Shown here piece after piece: positions 1-8,595 of a stretch of DNA of 64,000 nucleotides. How positions within the stretch are numbered: the first letter of the stretch is position 1; each line of letters opens with the position of its first letter. The notes beneath the pieces were generated by a model that was given only the letters and a program-made list of their open reading frames with translations, searched no databases and was not told the DNA's origin. Made by a program: the position numbers and the translations under genes. This DNA is from an uncultured Campylobacter sp. Lineage in GTDB: Bacteria; Campylobacterota; Campylobacteria; Campylobacterales; Campylobacteraceae. The stretch lies in NCBI RefSeq assembly GCF_905373215.1, contig NZ_CAJPRT010000006.1, positions 1 through 64,000 of the forward strand, given 5' to 3'.

Positions 1-674
1 TTATACACGCCGTGGACGTTGCCGAAGCTCGCTGCTATGCTGAATCTATCGCTGATTTTGCCAAGTCGTTCGTAGGCAAGCGCGACATCTGCGGGCTGGG
101 TGTAAAGCCGCGCATTATCGACGCCGGTATTATCGACACCGTCCTCTTCGCCGCCTGTGACGCCAAGCTCGATCTCAAGCGAAATTCCAAGATCGCTTAA
201 AATTTCCAAATATTTCTCGCAGGTAGCTAAATTTAACTCCAAATCATCCTCGCTAAGATCGAGCATATGCGAGCTAAAAAGCGGCACGCCGTGAGCTTTT
301 TTATGAGTGGTATTGGCTTTTATAAGCTCGTCGATCCACGGGAGCAGCTTCCTTGCGGCATGATCGGTATGTAAAATCACCGCAACGCCGTAATGAGCCG
401 CCAGAGCATGCACTTGATGCGCGCCTGCGATAGCGCCTAAAACTGCGGCATTAGGGCAAGTAGCGCCTGCATAAAATGCTGCGCCGCCGTTGCTAAACTG
501 AATTATTACGGGCGAATTTGCGATTTTAGCGCTTTCCAAGACGGCGTTTATGGAGTTGCTCCCCACTACGTTTACCGCAGGGATCGCAAAGCCTTGCTGC
601 TTCGCATACGCATAGACCTTACTTACGTCATCGCCGCTTAAAACGCCCGGTTTTACTATATCTAAAACGCCCAT
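1..674 (-). CDS. fbaA: Fructose-bisphosphate aldolase class II (3' end cut by window edge)
   Basis: The minus strand reads from an ATG at 674 to the window edge without a stop. The product begins MGVLDIVKPGVLSGDDV and carries the class II zinc-site motif HTDHAA and the downstream SSHMLDLSED segment. It cleaves fructose-1,6-bisphosphate to dihydroxyacetone phosphate and glyceraldehyde-3-phosphate, acting mainly in gluconeogenesis in campylobacters, which lack a complete upper glycolysis (family knowledge). It lies 14 bp downstream of the PEB4-like gene on the same strand, the order known from C. jejuni (Cj0596-Cj0597), so the two probably share a transcript. A GGAG-type ribosome site precedes the ATG. 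The C-terminus is outside the window. Confidence 0.95.
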   Translation of the reverse strand, partial: MGVLDIVKPGVLSGDDVSKVYAYAKQQGFAIPAVNVVGSNSINAVLESAKIANSPVIIQFSNGGAAFYAGATCPNAAVLGAIAGAHQVHALAAHYGVAVILHTDHAARKLLPWIDELIKANTTHKKAHGVPLFSSHMLDLSEDDLELNLATCEKYLEILSDLGISLEIELGVTGGEEDGVDNTGVDNARLYTQPADVALAYERLGKISDRFSIAASFGNVHGVY

Positions 675-688
675 TTTTAGCTCCTATA

Positions 689-1501
689 TTATTTATACTC
701 GATTTTAGCGTTTTTGTGAAGATCTGCCGCTTTTTGCTCTACTACTTTTGCCGCTTTTTGCTGTCTAAGTACGCGCTCTATAAAAGGCTTTGCCTCGCTT
801 TGGCTTAGCTGCTTTTTAGCTTGAGACTCCTCTTTTAACACGACGTGATATCCGACCCTGCTTCTAATAGCTTTAGTAGTGATTTGACCATCTTTTATCT
901 TAGAGATCGCATCGGCAAAAGGCTTGACCTGATCGCTAGGCATCCAGCCTAGCTCGCCGCCGGTTTGTTTAGCCTGCGGATCGATAGATTTAGCTTTGGC
1001 AAGCTCCGCAAATTTAGTAAATAGCGCACTGTCGCTAAGCCCTTTTAACTGCTTAATAATATCGTTTGCCTCAGCTTCGGTTTTAACGACGATCTGAGCC
1101 GCTTTGATTCTCGCAGGCTCGGTAAAGCGCGCTTTGTTTTTGTTATAAAAATCGGCTATTTCTTTATCGTCGATATTTATTTTGCTGGCTTCTTTAGCCT
1201 GCCATACACGAAGCGCTAAGTTATCTTTTACGATTTCAAGCTCTTTTTTATAAACGTCCTCGTCCATAACGCCCGATTTTTTAGCTTCATCCGTTAGCAG
1301 CATCAGATCGATGCCTTTATCGATAAGCTCCTTCTTTTGATCGGCATTAAGAGCAGCGATATCTACATTGCCTATGCCTTGAAGTAGCGGAGCAAGCTCT
1401 TTTTCGGTTACGTCTTTGCCATTTACGGTAGCGTAAACGGTAGCGTTAAGGCTGATAGCGGCAGCCAAACTAAGTGCTGTAAATAAAACTTTTTTCATCA
1501 T
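689..1501 (-). CDS. peb4: Periplasmic peptidyl-prolyl cis-trans isomerase, PEB4/SurA-like
   Basis: The 270-residue product opens with a cleavable signal peptide (MMKKVLFTALSLAAAISLNA). A SurA-like helical N-terminal region follows, then a parvulin domain at about residues 130-240 with the typical GGELGWM and GYHVV segments. The C-terminus is lysine-rich. In C. jejuni this protein (PEB4, Cj0596) is a periplasmic chaperone for outer-membrane proteins and affects adhesion and biofilm. The downstream neighbour is fbaA, as in C. jejuni. The start could be either of two adjacent ATGs (1501 or 1498). A TATAAT box on the minus strand at 1533-1528 fits as its promoter. Confidence 0.93.
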   Translation of the reverse strand: MMKKVLFTALSLAAAISLNATVYATVNGKDVTEKELAPLLQGIGNVDIAALNADQKKELIDKGIDLMLLTDEAKKSGVMDEDVYKKELEIVKDNLALRVWQAKEASKINIDDKEIADFYNKNKARFTEPARIKAAQIVVKTEAEANDIIKQLKGLSDSALFTKFAELAKAKSIDPQAKQTGGELGWMPSDQVKPFADAISKIKDGQITTKAIRSRVGYHVVLKEESQAKKQLSQSEAKPFIERVLRQQKAAKVVEQKAADLHKNAKIEYK

Positions 1502-1527
1502 GATTCCTTAAAAAAATTTTAATGGCG

Positions 1528-1555
1528 ATTATAACTCAAAGTTGTTAACAATCAA
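1528..1555 (-). promoter_or_regulatory. Candidate sigma-70 promoter of peb4-fbaA
   Basis: On the minus strand a TATAAT hexamer lies at 1533-1528, with a weak TTGATT at 1555-1550 and a 16-bp spacer. The -10 begins 27 bp upstream of the peb4 start. Campylobacter promoters depend mostly on the -10, so the weak -35 is not disqualifying. Confidence 0.5.
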
Positions 1556-1603
1556 ACTGTACTTTAGAATTTTAGGGTAGAATTCCGCCTTGAGGAAATG
1601 CAA

Positions 1604-2239
1604 ATGAGAAGTAAAAAAGATATTTTAGAGATAAAAAAGAGAATTCTGCAAAACTTCGCGGAAGAGCGCAGCGAGCTGAAATTTAAAGACAACTATCAGC
1701 TTTTGGTCTGCGTGATGCTTAGCGCGCAGTGCACGGACAAGCGGGTAAATTTGATCACGCCGCGCTTTTTTGCGGAATTCCCTAGCGTTGCAGAGCTCGC
1801 AAAGGCCAATCTAGCGAGCGTAAAGCTGCTAATCAGCTCGTGCAATTTCTACAACAACAAAGCGGTAAATTTAATCAAAATGGCGCAGGCGGTGGTTAGC
1901 GACTTTGACGGCGTCGTGCCGCTTGATGAAGCGGGGCTAAAATCTCTTGCGGGCGTGGGGCAAAAGACCGCTCACGTCGTGCTTTTAGAGGGCGCGGGCG
2001 CAAATGTGATGGCAGTGGATACGCACGTATTTCGCGTCGCGCATCGCCTGGGGCTGAGCCGCGCAAAGACGCCCGAGCTTACGGAGCGCGATCTAAGCGA
2101 GGCTTTTAAGACGGATCTTGGCAAGCTGCACCAAGGTATGGTGCTTTTTGGCCGCTACACCTGTAAGGCGATCAAGCCAAATTGCAAGGAGTGCTTTTTA
2201 AACGAGCTGTGCAGCAGCAAGGATAAGAATTTTCCGTAA
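1604..2239 (+). CDS. nth: Endonuclease III
   Basis: This is a DNA glycosylase/AP lyase that removes oxidised pyrimidines in base-excision repair. Visible motifs are the helix-hairpin-helix LAGVGQKTA with the catalytic lysine, the following VDTHVFRVAHRLGL with the catalytic aspartate, and the C-terminal iron-sulphur cysteine loop C-x6-7-C-x2-C-x5-C (CKAIKPNCKECFLNELC). Two in-frame ATGs exist, at 1598 and 1604. I chose 1604 because the GAGG at 1592-1595 is then 8 bases away rather than 2. The gene is divergent from peb4, as in C. jejuni (Cj0595c). The length of about 211 residues is normal for the family. Confidence 0.95.
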   Translation: MRSKKDILEIKKRILQNFAEERSELKFKDNYQLLVCVMLSAQCTDKRVNLITPRFFAEFPSVAELAKANLASVKLLISSCNFYNNKAVNLIKMAQAVVSDFDGVVPLDEAGLKSLAGVGQKTAHVVLLEGAGANVMAVDTHVFRVAHRLGLSRAKTPELTERDLSEAFKTDLGKLHQGMVLFGRYTCKAIKPNCKECFLNELCSSKDKNFP

Positions 2240-2415
2240 AATTTTAGCCTGCAGATGCGAGCTTAAATTTGACGGAATTTTAAAATTTTGACGCCTTGCT
2301 TAAACCCGCTTTACGGCAGACGTTCGGCTTTATGGCGCAAAAAATTTAGATTGAAATTTCATAAACGCCTCTTTGATTTTTATCTTTTAGCAAATTAGCG
2401 TTTTGCTTTCGGGGC

Positions 2416-3891
2416 CTACTGCTTTGCCAGCCAAGCCCGGTATCCTTCGCTTTTAATCACGTCCGCGATGCTTTTTGCCATCTCCTGCGGCAAAAATTCG
2501 GACTTTTTATCGATGACGGACACTAGCGCGTAAGTGCTATCATAATCTTGCAGCTCCAAGCCCGCGCGCACCAGCGTTTCGTATAAAAACGGCTCGTCTT
2601 TTTCGATGCTTACCGCATCATCGTTTAAAAATTCATAGATGAACGCAAGCTGTTTTTTATCGCCGATTTTTAAAAAATAATCGGCTAAATTCGTCGCGCT
2701 CTTAATGATGATTTTGCGCAGCTCGTCTATCTGCCGCGCAGAGTAACGCTGCGTAATCAGCCGCCAATTTTCCGCCATTCTCGCCGCGACGATAGATAGC
2801 TCAAAGGCCCTACCGCCATAAGCATATTTTTCGCTTTCATCGTCTATTTTTTCTATGGCCTCAAATTCGCTCACCATATACTCGTATAGCTCCTCATCGC
2901 TGCCGCTGAAATTTTCTAAATTTAATATCTCGGCGACGGTTTCGGAATTTTCAGGCAGATCGCTTGCGTATTCGGGCTCCTGCTCTTCATTTTCTTCGTC
3001 CCAGGCGGCTTTTCTAGCTTCAAAAGTTTTAAAATCCACCATCGGATTAGCGCCCTTTTTTACGAATTCAAAAAAGGCGGAAATATTGATCTGATGCTCA
3101 TCTTCGCAAATTCCATCCTTAAACATCAGCTCGCAATCTTCAAAAAATTCCCAACCATCAAGCGCGCCTAGGTAGCTTTGACCGATCCGTCCGTCTAGGA
3201 CATAGACGCATTCGCTAGCGCTATGATCAGGCATCGCGTGGTCGTTTGAGACGATATATGGCGCTTGCGTTTTCCCAAAAACCTGCAACATTCCGTCGTT
3301 GTATTCGCCGCTTATGCCCCAAAGCGCCGTTAGATTGCCGCCGATTGCGATAACGCCGTCCTGCGAATGCAGATAATTACACGCCATATCTTTGGCGACT
3401 TGCAAAAACAGATAATCATCATCGACGATATTGCCGCTGATGAATAAATTTCCATTAACAAACATCGCTCGTGCGTTATTTTTGCCGCCCGCTTCGTTAA
3501 ATTTATCCTTAAGCCAAGCGGAATTTATCGTGCCTCCTGACAGGCTAAGATCGCCGTCAAACACCAGCACGTCAAAACTACCATCCAAATGTAAATTTGA
3601 GCCGTATTTTTTCTCAAATTCATCATAAGGCAGTATAAAAACGGGTGGAATTTTGGTTGCGAAAGGGCTGCGATTTTCGTATCGCTTTACCTGCGATTTA
3701 ATAATCTGCTCGCAATTTTGCAGAAAATTTTTGATCTGGCTTTTCATTCTATTTCCTTTTAAATTCTTATTTGCGGTTTGCGTATTATTTATAAAAGTTC
3801 CTTGTTTGGACGATAGATCCACCGCCATCACGCAGGCTACGCCAAAAGCGCACAAAACGGCGATCAATGCTAGTCGTAATATCTTTTTCAT
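2416..3891 (-). CDS. Secreted hypothetical protein with bactofilin-like Gly/Asn repeats
   Basis: I do not recognise the family. The 491-residue product starts with a signal sequence or anchor (MKKILRLALIAVLCAFGVACV), which could be cleaved or, given the Cys, lipidated. Residues of about 80-240 hold repeated short strand-turn units such as DGDLSLSGG, VNGNLFISGN and IAIGGNLTALWGI. These resemble the beta-solenoid rungs of polymer-forming (bactofilin-type) proteins. The second half (from about residue 290) is acidic and helical with no motif I can name. It stands alone, on the opposite strand to nth, with a ~340-bp spacer upstream that contains a long hairpin element. The function is unknown; the beta-solenoid idea is an inference from repeats seen by eye. 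Confidence 0.75.
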   Translation of the reverse strand: MKKILRLALIAVLCAFGVACVMAVDLSSKQGTFINNTQTANKNLKGNRMKSQIKNFLQNCEQIIKSQVKRYENRSPFATKIPPVFILPYDEFEKKYGSNLHLDGSFDVLVFDGDLSLSGGTINSAWLKDKFNEAGGKNNARAMFVNGNLFISGNIVDDDYLFLQVAKDMACNYLHSQDGVIAIGGNLTALWGISGEYNDGMLQVFGKTQAPYIVSNDHAMPDHSASECVYVLDGRIGQSYLGALDGWEFFEDCELMFKDGICEDEHQINISAFFEFVKKGANPMVDFKTFEARKAAWDEENEEQEPEYASDLPENSETVAEILNLENFSGSDEELYEYMVSEFEAIEKIDDESEKYAYGGRAFELSIVAARMAENWRLITQRYSARQIDELRKIIIKSATNLADYFLKIGDKKQLAFIYEFLNDDAVSIEKDEPFLYETLVRAGLELQDYDSTYALVSVIDKKSEFLPQEMAKSIADVIKSEGYRAWLAKQ

Positions 3892-4233
3892 TCACATACT
3901 CCTTAGTTAAAACAATAATTTTAACCGCAAATTACAAGGCGAAGTATCGCGCGATAATTTTGAACGTTGCGCAGAAAATTTTAATCAAGACTAGGCACTA
4001 AGCCTGTCGCAGATTAAAATTTTCAAATTTCTTTCAAAACCAACGTAGCGACGCCGCAAGCATAATTTCTATAAAGACACCCAAAAGACAAATTGTCGCA
4101 AAATTTAAAGGCGAAGTATTTTTGTTCTAGACGAGGCGGATTTAAATTTAAGGGCGGGGAGCTACCTCGTAGGTAGTGACCGAGTAAAATTTAAATCCAA
4201 CGAAGTATAGGACAAAAAGACAAGCCGCTAAAT
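3892..4233. other. Intergenic spacer holding a hairpin element
   Basis: No gene is visible in this 342-bp gap. It contains the long imperfect inverted repeat described separately (4119-4218). It also has two copies of the string AGGCGAAGTAT (near 3939 and 4109) and a related ACGAAGTAT at 4200, which bracket the element. Confidence 0.6.
4119..4218. repeat. Long imperfect inverted repeat, MITE/REP-like element
   Basis: The left arm (4119-4149) and right arm (4187-4218) are reverse complements over about 31 bases with few mismatches. Both ends are strong: the TTTTTGT/ACAAAAA tips and the inner GGATTTAAATTT/AAATTTAAATCC. The 37-base loop carries a second small hairpin, CTACCT-CG-TAGGTAG (about 4162-4176). 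The whole would form a ~100-nt cruciform or RNA hairpin. There is no coding potential. It looks like a miniature repeat element or a structured RNA; other genomic copies would be expected if it is a MITE. Confidence 0.6.
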
Positions 4234-5511
4234 TTATTGCAACCTAGCGATTATGTTTCTTACCACCTTCGCCATCATCTCCACCGACGCTATCTCGCAG
4301 TGCTCGTTTACCGAGTGAGGCGAGTGGATGTTTGGGCCTATGGAACAAGCCTGCAGTTCGGGCTGTTTTGCGACCAGTACGCCGCACTCAAGGCCTGCGT
4401 GCACGGCGGCAAATTTGGCCTGCGGCTTTTGTTTTTGCAGTTCCTCAAGCACCAGATGCGCGAAGTCGCTGACGTGCGGCGCCCAGTTTGCCGAGCGGTC
4501 GGTTACTCTCACGTCAAAACCTAGCGCGCTAGCCAGCGTAGCGGTCTCAAAGCCCAGATTTTCGAGCCCCTCTCGCTTCATCGCGCGTCCAAAAAAGTCA
4601 AACTCGATCACGCCCTCTTTTTGCTTAACGGTCGAGAGGTTTATGCTTTCGTTTACCATGCCAAGCTGCGTGTCGTAGCTGCGCACGCCCTGGGCGAATG
4701 AGTTAATTAGCGCCAAAATTTTGCCGCTGTTTACCAGCACGTCCGCTTCGCCCTCGCCTAGGCTCTTTACCCACGCCAGGCCGCGCTGCGCCGGCTCATG
4801 CGCGCACAGCGCCTTGCACACGGCATTTGCGGGGATCGAGTTGCTCCTCTCGCCAAAATCCAGGCTAATAAGCTCACAGCCCTCCTCGGCGAGAAATTTC
4901 GCCAGCAGCTTCGTCGCGTTTGGGATATTTTTGTGTATCTCGTTACCCGAGTGCCCGCCGCTAAGCCCGGTAACGCCGATCTCGTAGATTTTACCGCTCT
5001 TTTTGACGCTCGCGGCGTCTATTTTCGCGCTTACGTTTATGCCGCCGGCGCATCCTAGCGTTACGCGGTCGTCCTCCTCGCTGTCTAAATTTAGCAAATT
5101 CGGCGATAAAATTTTACCCTTAAAGGCGTTTGCGCCCACGAGCCCGACCTCTTCGTCGTTGGTAAATAGACACTCTAAATTCGCAAACTCCCTCATCGCG
5201 CCCATCATCATCGCCACGCCGATGCCGTCGTCAGCGCCCAAGCTCGAGTTTTTCGCCCTTAGGATGCCGTCCTCTTCGATGAGCTGCAAATTCGGCGCCG
5301 CGCCCACGCAGACCATATCGTAGTGGCTTTGCAGGCAGATTTTAGGCTCGCCCTTTACGGCGTGGATGTTACCCGCCTCATCGACGTTTACGTTAAAGCC
5401 CAGGCAGCGCGCAAAATCCGCTAAAAACTCCCTCATCTGCTCTGTTTCGCAGCTACAGTGCGGTATCTCGCACAGCTTTTTAAAATCGCTCATAACCTCG
5501 TTTTTTTGCAT
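4234..5511 (-). CDS. pepD: Aminoacyl-histidine dipeptidase (PepD, M20 family)
   Basis: This is a zinc-dependent cytosolic dipeptidase that hydrolyses Xaa-His and other dipeptides. The 425-residue product has the M20 metal-site motifs in order: LQSHYDMVC (about residue 80), the NSSLGADDGIGVA box, and FTNDEEVGLVGA. The lid-domain signature GGHSGNEIHK and a C-terminal AVHAGLECGV with the last metal ligand follow. Length and architecture match E. coli PepD rather than the shorter M20 peptidases. It is transcribed alone on the minus strand. The start at 5511 is preceded by GGAGCAAAC on the coding strand. Nothing looks truncated. Confidence 0.92.
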   Translation of the reverse strand: MQKNEVMSDFKKLCEIPHCSCETEQMREFLADFARCLGFNVNVDEAGNIHAVKGEPKICLQSHYDMVCVGAAPNLQLIEEDGILRAKNSSLGADDGIGVAMMMGAMREFANLECLFTNDEEVGLVGANAFKGKILSPNLLNLDSEEDDRVTLGCAGGINVSAKIDAASVKKSGKIYEIGVTGLSGGHSGNEIHKNIPNATKLLAKFLAEEGCELISLDFGERSNSIPANAVCKALCAHEPAQRGLAWVKSLGEGEADVLVNSGKILALINSFAQGVRSYDTQLGMVNESINLSTVKQKEGVIEFDFFGRAMKREGLENLGFETATLASALGFDVRVTDRSANWAPHVSDFAHLVLEELQKQKPQAKFAAVHAGLECGVLVAKQPELQACSIGPNIHSPHSVNEHCEIASVEMMAKVVRNIIARLQ

Positions 5512-5792
5512 GTTTGCTCCTTGGAATTTATTTTAGCGCGGCATATATGCGGCGGCGCATATCGCTAAATTTAAGCGCGACCGCGCTCGCTTAATCGCTT
5601 GCGAAATTCTGCTAAATTTAAACGCGACAGCGCCGACATAGCGCTTCTGCAAAATACGCGCAGAATTTCAATCGCACTAGCTTACGCCGCAGGCAAGCTG
5701 CGCAAAATGAAATTTTACGCAAATCACAGGAATTTTACCGAAATTTAGCAAGAATTTTATTTAAAATTTAGTCCGAATTTTGCCGGGGATTT

Positions 5793-6053
5793 TTATTTTA
5801 CGATTACGCCCTCATAGCCCGTTTTTGCGATCGCCTCAAGCATCGCGGTCTCGTTTGCATCATCCTTTGCCGCGACGGTCGCGGTTTTGCTCTGCTGCGA
5901 AACCTTCGCGCTTATCACGCCTGGTGTTTGCAAAAGCGCCTTTCTCACGATCGTAGTGCAGAGCGGGCAGTGGATTTTTTCCACGTAAATTTTAACCTCT
6001 TTGTCGGCAAAAAGCGCCGTAAATCCAAGCATCAAAAACAAAATTTTACGCAT
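5793..6053 (-). CDS. Periplasmic heavy-metal-associated (MerP-like) protein
   Basis: This small protein (86 residues) has a signal peptide (MRKILFLMLGFTALFA) followed by one HMA ferredoxin-fold domain. The metal-binding motif is HCPLC in place of the usual MTCxxC. The C-terminal half (VSAKVSQQSKTATV, then AKTGYEG) follows the family pattern. It probably binds a soft metal ion in the periplasm and passes it to the membrane partner encoded just upstream. Its start overlaps the end of that gene by 8 bases, which argues for translational coupling. Mercury is the classical substrate of MerP, but copper or another metal cannot be excluded. No merA or merR lies in the window. Confidence 0.8.
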   Translation of the reverse strand: MRKILFLMLGFTALFADKEVKIYVEKIHCPLCTTIVRKALLQTPGVISAKVSQQSKTATVAAKDDANETAMLEAIAKTGYEGVIVK

Positions 6054-6486
6054 AAAGCCCTCCTAAAATTTCGGGATATGTAAGCATAAAGGCAAGCAAG
6101 GCTCCTAAGAGCGCGTAGATTAAAATCCATTTTTTACGCCCGCTTTGTAGCGAGCATGTGCGCGGCTTTTTGAAAAATAAAAACGCCGAGAGAGCGAAGC
6201 AAAAAAGCGCTAACGCAGAAAGCGGCGCGCGGTAACCTTCCAGCGCCTCCGCGCCTGAAAAAATGGAAAAACTCGCGCCGAAAATCAAAAATAAAAGCGC
6301 GGGCAGGCAGCAAAACGTCGCCACAACCGCGCTAAAAATCGCGGCAAATATCAGCCAAAGACTGCGCGCGCTGAAGCGATTTTTGCCAGGATTTTCCCGT
6401 TTTTGCGTCAAGGTTTCTTGCGCGGGATTTTCTAGTTCGGTTTTCAAATTTTGCCTTTCAGTATAATCTTGATAATCTTGTCGCAC
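6046..6486 (-). CDS. MerT-like membrane metal transport protein
   Basis: This 146-residue integral membrane protein has a polar N-terminal tail of about 40 residues, then three hydrophobic segments. The first carries a Cys-Cys pair followed by Leu-Pro (TFCCLPALLF), as in the first helix of mercuric transporter MerT. It overlaps the MerP-like gene downstream, so the pair forms a merTP-type import unit: periplasmic capture, then transfer through the membrane cysteines. The N-terminal tail (RQDYQDYTERQNL onward) is longer than usual, so the true start may be internal. Substrate specificity is not shown by the sequence. Confidence 0.72.
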   Translation of the reverse strand: MRQDYQDYTERQNLKTELENPAQETLTQKRENPGKNRFSARSLWLIFAAIFSAVVATFCCLPALLFLIFGASFSIFSGAEALEGYRAPLSALALFCFALSAFLFFKKPRTCSLQSGRKKWILIYALLGALLAFMLTYPEILGGLYA

Positions 6487-6873
6487 TCCAGCCGGTTTTT
6501 AGCACGGAATTTTATCTGCAAATTTTAAATTTAAATTTCACCTTTTTTAGCGTCGTATGCTAGTCATTTATCGCTTGATGCGGCTATAAATTGGTCGTAG
6601 CGCGCCATGCGGTATCACATAAAAAAATCTGCCAGTCCACGGTGAGCCATGAAATCAAAGGCATAAGTGCTCGCACGCTCGTCCTTGATCTGCGCGAAAT
6701 AAAGCTGCCGAAGCACTACCAAAGCTTTAGTGGTTAAATTTCTATCCCATGATCTCGCAATGGAATTAAATTTACAAATTCTATCACGACATAAACGCGA
6801 CGTTGCTGCTCGTAATCTCGTAGCGAAATTAAATTTAGCTGCAGCCTCTGACTTTATGACCTTTGGCTACGCT
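6487..6873. other. Intergenic spacer with a possible gene remnant
   Basis: This 387-bp gap follows pyk. On the minus strand a frame without a good start codon stays open from about 6870 to a TGA near 6620. It reads protein-like in its last ~35 residues (VLRQLYFAQIKDERASTYAF and onward). I do not recognise it. It may be a fragment of a lost gene or chance. Confidence 0.3.
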
Positions 6874-8343
6874 TTAAATTTTACTTTCAAAGCCCGTTTT
6901 CGCCGCGTCGCGGTAGAAATCGATCTGATCTTTTTTGATGATGCGGATGTAGTCGGTACTGCCGGGATGACCGCTTTGAAAGCCCGCTGTCATCACGTAG
7001 GTGCCGCCTTCTTCGATGAGCCCGCGCTGCAGAGCCTCGCTTATGATACGTGCGAGCAGCGAGTTGATGCTCGTTTTTTCCCTGACCATCGCGGGATTTA
7101 CGCCCCACACGAGACTTAGCGCGTGCGCGGTCTGCTCGTCGTGTGCGATTGCGATGATGTCGATTTTGGCGCGGTTGCGTGCGAGTTTGATCGCCGAGCG
7201 CCCCGAGCCCGTGATCGAAAGTATCGCGCCCGCACCCAGTCTTGCGGCGAGCGCTGCGGTGCTTGAAGTGATCATATCGGTCTCATCGTAGAAGTCGTAA
7301 TCGTTAAATTTATCGTAAGGATAGATCTTTTCGGTCTCGCGAATCGTCTCGCTCATCGCAGCGACCACGGCTGCTGGGTTTTTGCCGATGGCACTCTCCT
7401 CGCTTAGCATCACGGCGTCGGTGCCGTCGAGTACGGCGTTTGCGACGTCGCTGATCTCGGCTCTGGTGGCGCGCTCGTGCTCGGTCATGCTAAGCATCAT
7501 CTGCGTGGCGGTGATGACGGGCTTTGAGCGGGCGTTGGCTAACGCTATGATGCGCTTTTGGATGCGCGGGATCTCATAAAACGGCATCTCGATGCCCAGA
7601 TCTCCGCGCGCGACCATTATGCCGTCGCTTGCTTCGATGATCTGCTCGATGTTTTCTACAGCGTCGAATTTCTCTATCTTGGCGTAAATTTTAGCTTTTG
7701 AGCCCAGTGAGTTTAAAATTTCGCGCACGCGCAGGATGTCGTTTTGCGACTGCACGAAGGAGATGCCTACGAAATTTACGCCGTGCGCCGCGCCCCAGCG
7801 CAGATCCTCGAGGTCTTTTTGCGTGATAACGTCGATATTTAGGCGGGTGTTTGGGAAGTTCACCCCCTTATTTGAGCTTAAAAAGCCGTCGTTTTCGAGC
7901 ATCGCTCGCACGCCTTGCTCGCTTACCGCGACTACCTTGGCGCGGATCGAGCCGTCGTAGAGGTAGATAAACTCACCCGTCTTCATTAACGGCAAAATTT
8001 CTGGGTGATTGATACACAGCTCGTATTCGCCCGGGGCGGTCTTTTTGCCGATGATTTCGTGAGGAAGGAAGGTGATTTTATCGCCCGTTTTTAGTTTAAA
8101 ATTTTCTTCGAGTTTGCCGACGCGGATCTTTGGCCCGCTGATGTCCTGAAAGACGCCTATTCGTACGCCCAGGCTCTTTTCTACGGCGCGAATTTTGTTT
8201 AAATTTGCCTCGTGATACTCGTGCGTGCCGTGGCTGAAGTTCATCCTAAAGGCGTTGCAGCCCGCCTTTACCATCGCGCTCATCATCTCTTCGCTGTCGC
8301 TTGCGGGCCCGATGGTTGCTAGGATTTTGGTTTTTTTAAGCAT
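6874..8343 (-). CDS. pyk: Pyruvate kinase
   Basis: The product converts phosphoenolpyruvate and ADP to pyruvate and ATP. At 489 residues it is full length. It starts KKTKILATIGPASDSEEMM and has the substrate-site strand RMNFSHG. The active-site signature KIEKFDAVENI is followed by GDLGIEMPF and then VITATQMMLSM. The C-terminal allosteric domain contains SITGSGRSAIKLARNR. Monocistronic on the minus strand. The promoter side faces an AAATTT-rich spacer (8344-8595) that separates it from mqo on the same strand. Confidence 0.96.
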   Translation of the reverse strand: MLKKTKILATIGPASDSEEMMSAMVKAGCNAFRMNFSHGTHEYHEANLNKIRAVEKSLGVRIGVFQDISGPKIRVGKLEENFKLKTGDKITFLPHEIIGKKTAPGEYELCINHPEILPLMKTGEFIYLYDGSIRAKVVAVSEQGVRAMLENDGFLSSNKGVNFPNTRLNIDVITQKDLEDLRWGAAHGVNFVGISFVQSQNDILRVREILNSLGSKAKIYAKIEKFDAVENIEQIIEASDGIMVARGDLGIEMPFYEIPRIQKRIIALANARSKPVITATQMMLSMTEHERATRAEISDVANAVLDGTDAVMLSEESAIGKNPAAVVAAMSETIRETEKIYPYDKFNDYDFYDETDMITSSTAALAARLGAGAILSITGSGRSAIKLARNRAKIDIIAIAHDEQTAHALSLVWGVNPAMVREKTSINSLLARIISEALQRGLIEEGGTYVMTAGFQSGHPGSTDYIRIIKKDQIDFYRDAAKTGFESKI

Positions 8344-8385
8344 CTTTTTCTCCTTTAAATTTAAAATTTATCGCCGCATTAGGCG

Positions 8386-8590
8386 AAATTTTACGTGAAA
8401 TTTTGAAATTTCTAAATTTTAAAATTTGCTAGGCAAAGGAATTTTAAAATTTTATGGCTCGAGAGAATTTCAGAATTCTACGGCATGGTGAAATTTTAAA
8501 ACTCTCTATATATGTGAAGCGCGAGCAAAATTTTAAAGTCCTCGCCGAAGTAAAATTTCAAAATTCTTGCCCGAGCGAAATTTAAAAATT
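8386..8590. repeat. Degenerate AAATTT array, ~25-26 bp period
   Basis: The spacer between mqo and pyk is built of paired AAATTT/GAATTT palindromes. Pair members are 8 bp apart and pairs recur about every 25-26 bp. Centres read by eye are 8441/8449, 8467/8475, 8493, 8530, 8555/8563 and 8580/8588. Linkers are GC-rich and only loosely alike. No gene is visible. Confidence 0.6.
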
Positions 8591-8595
8591 CCTCT

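Noticed and set aside
6730..7119. 129-codon plus-strand frame over the end of pyk
   Set aside because: Antisense shadow of pyruvate kinase.
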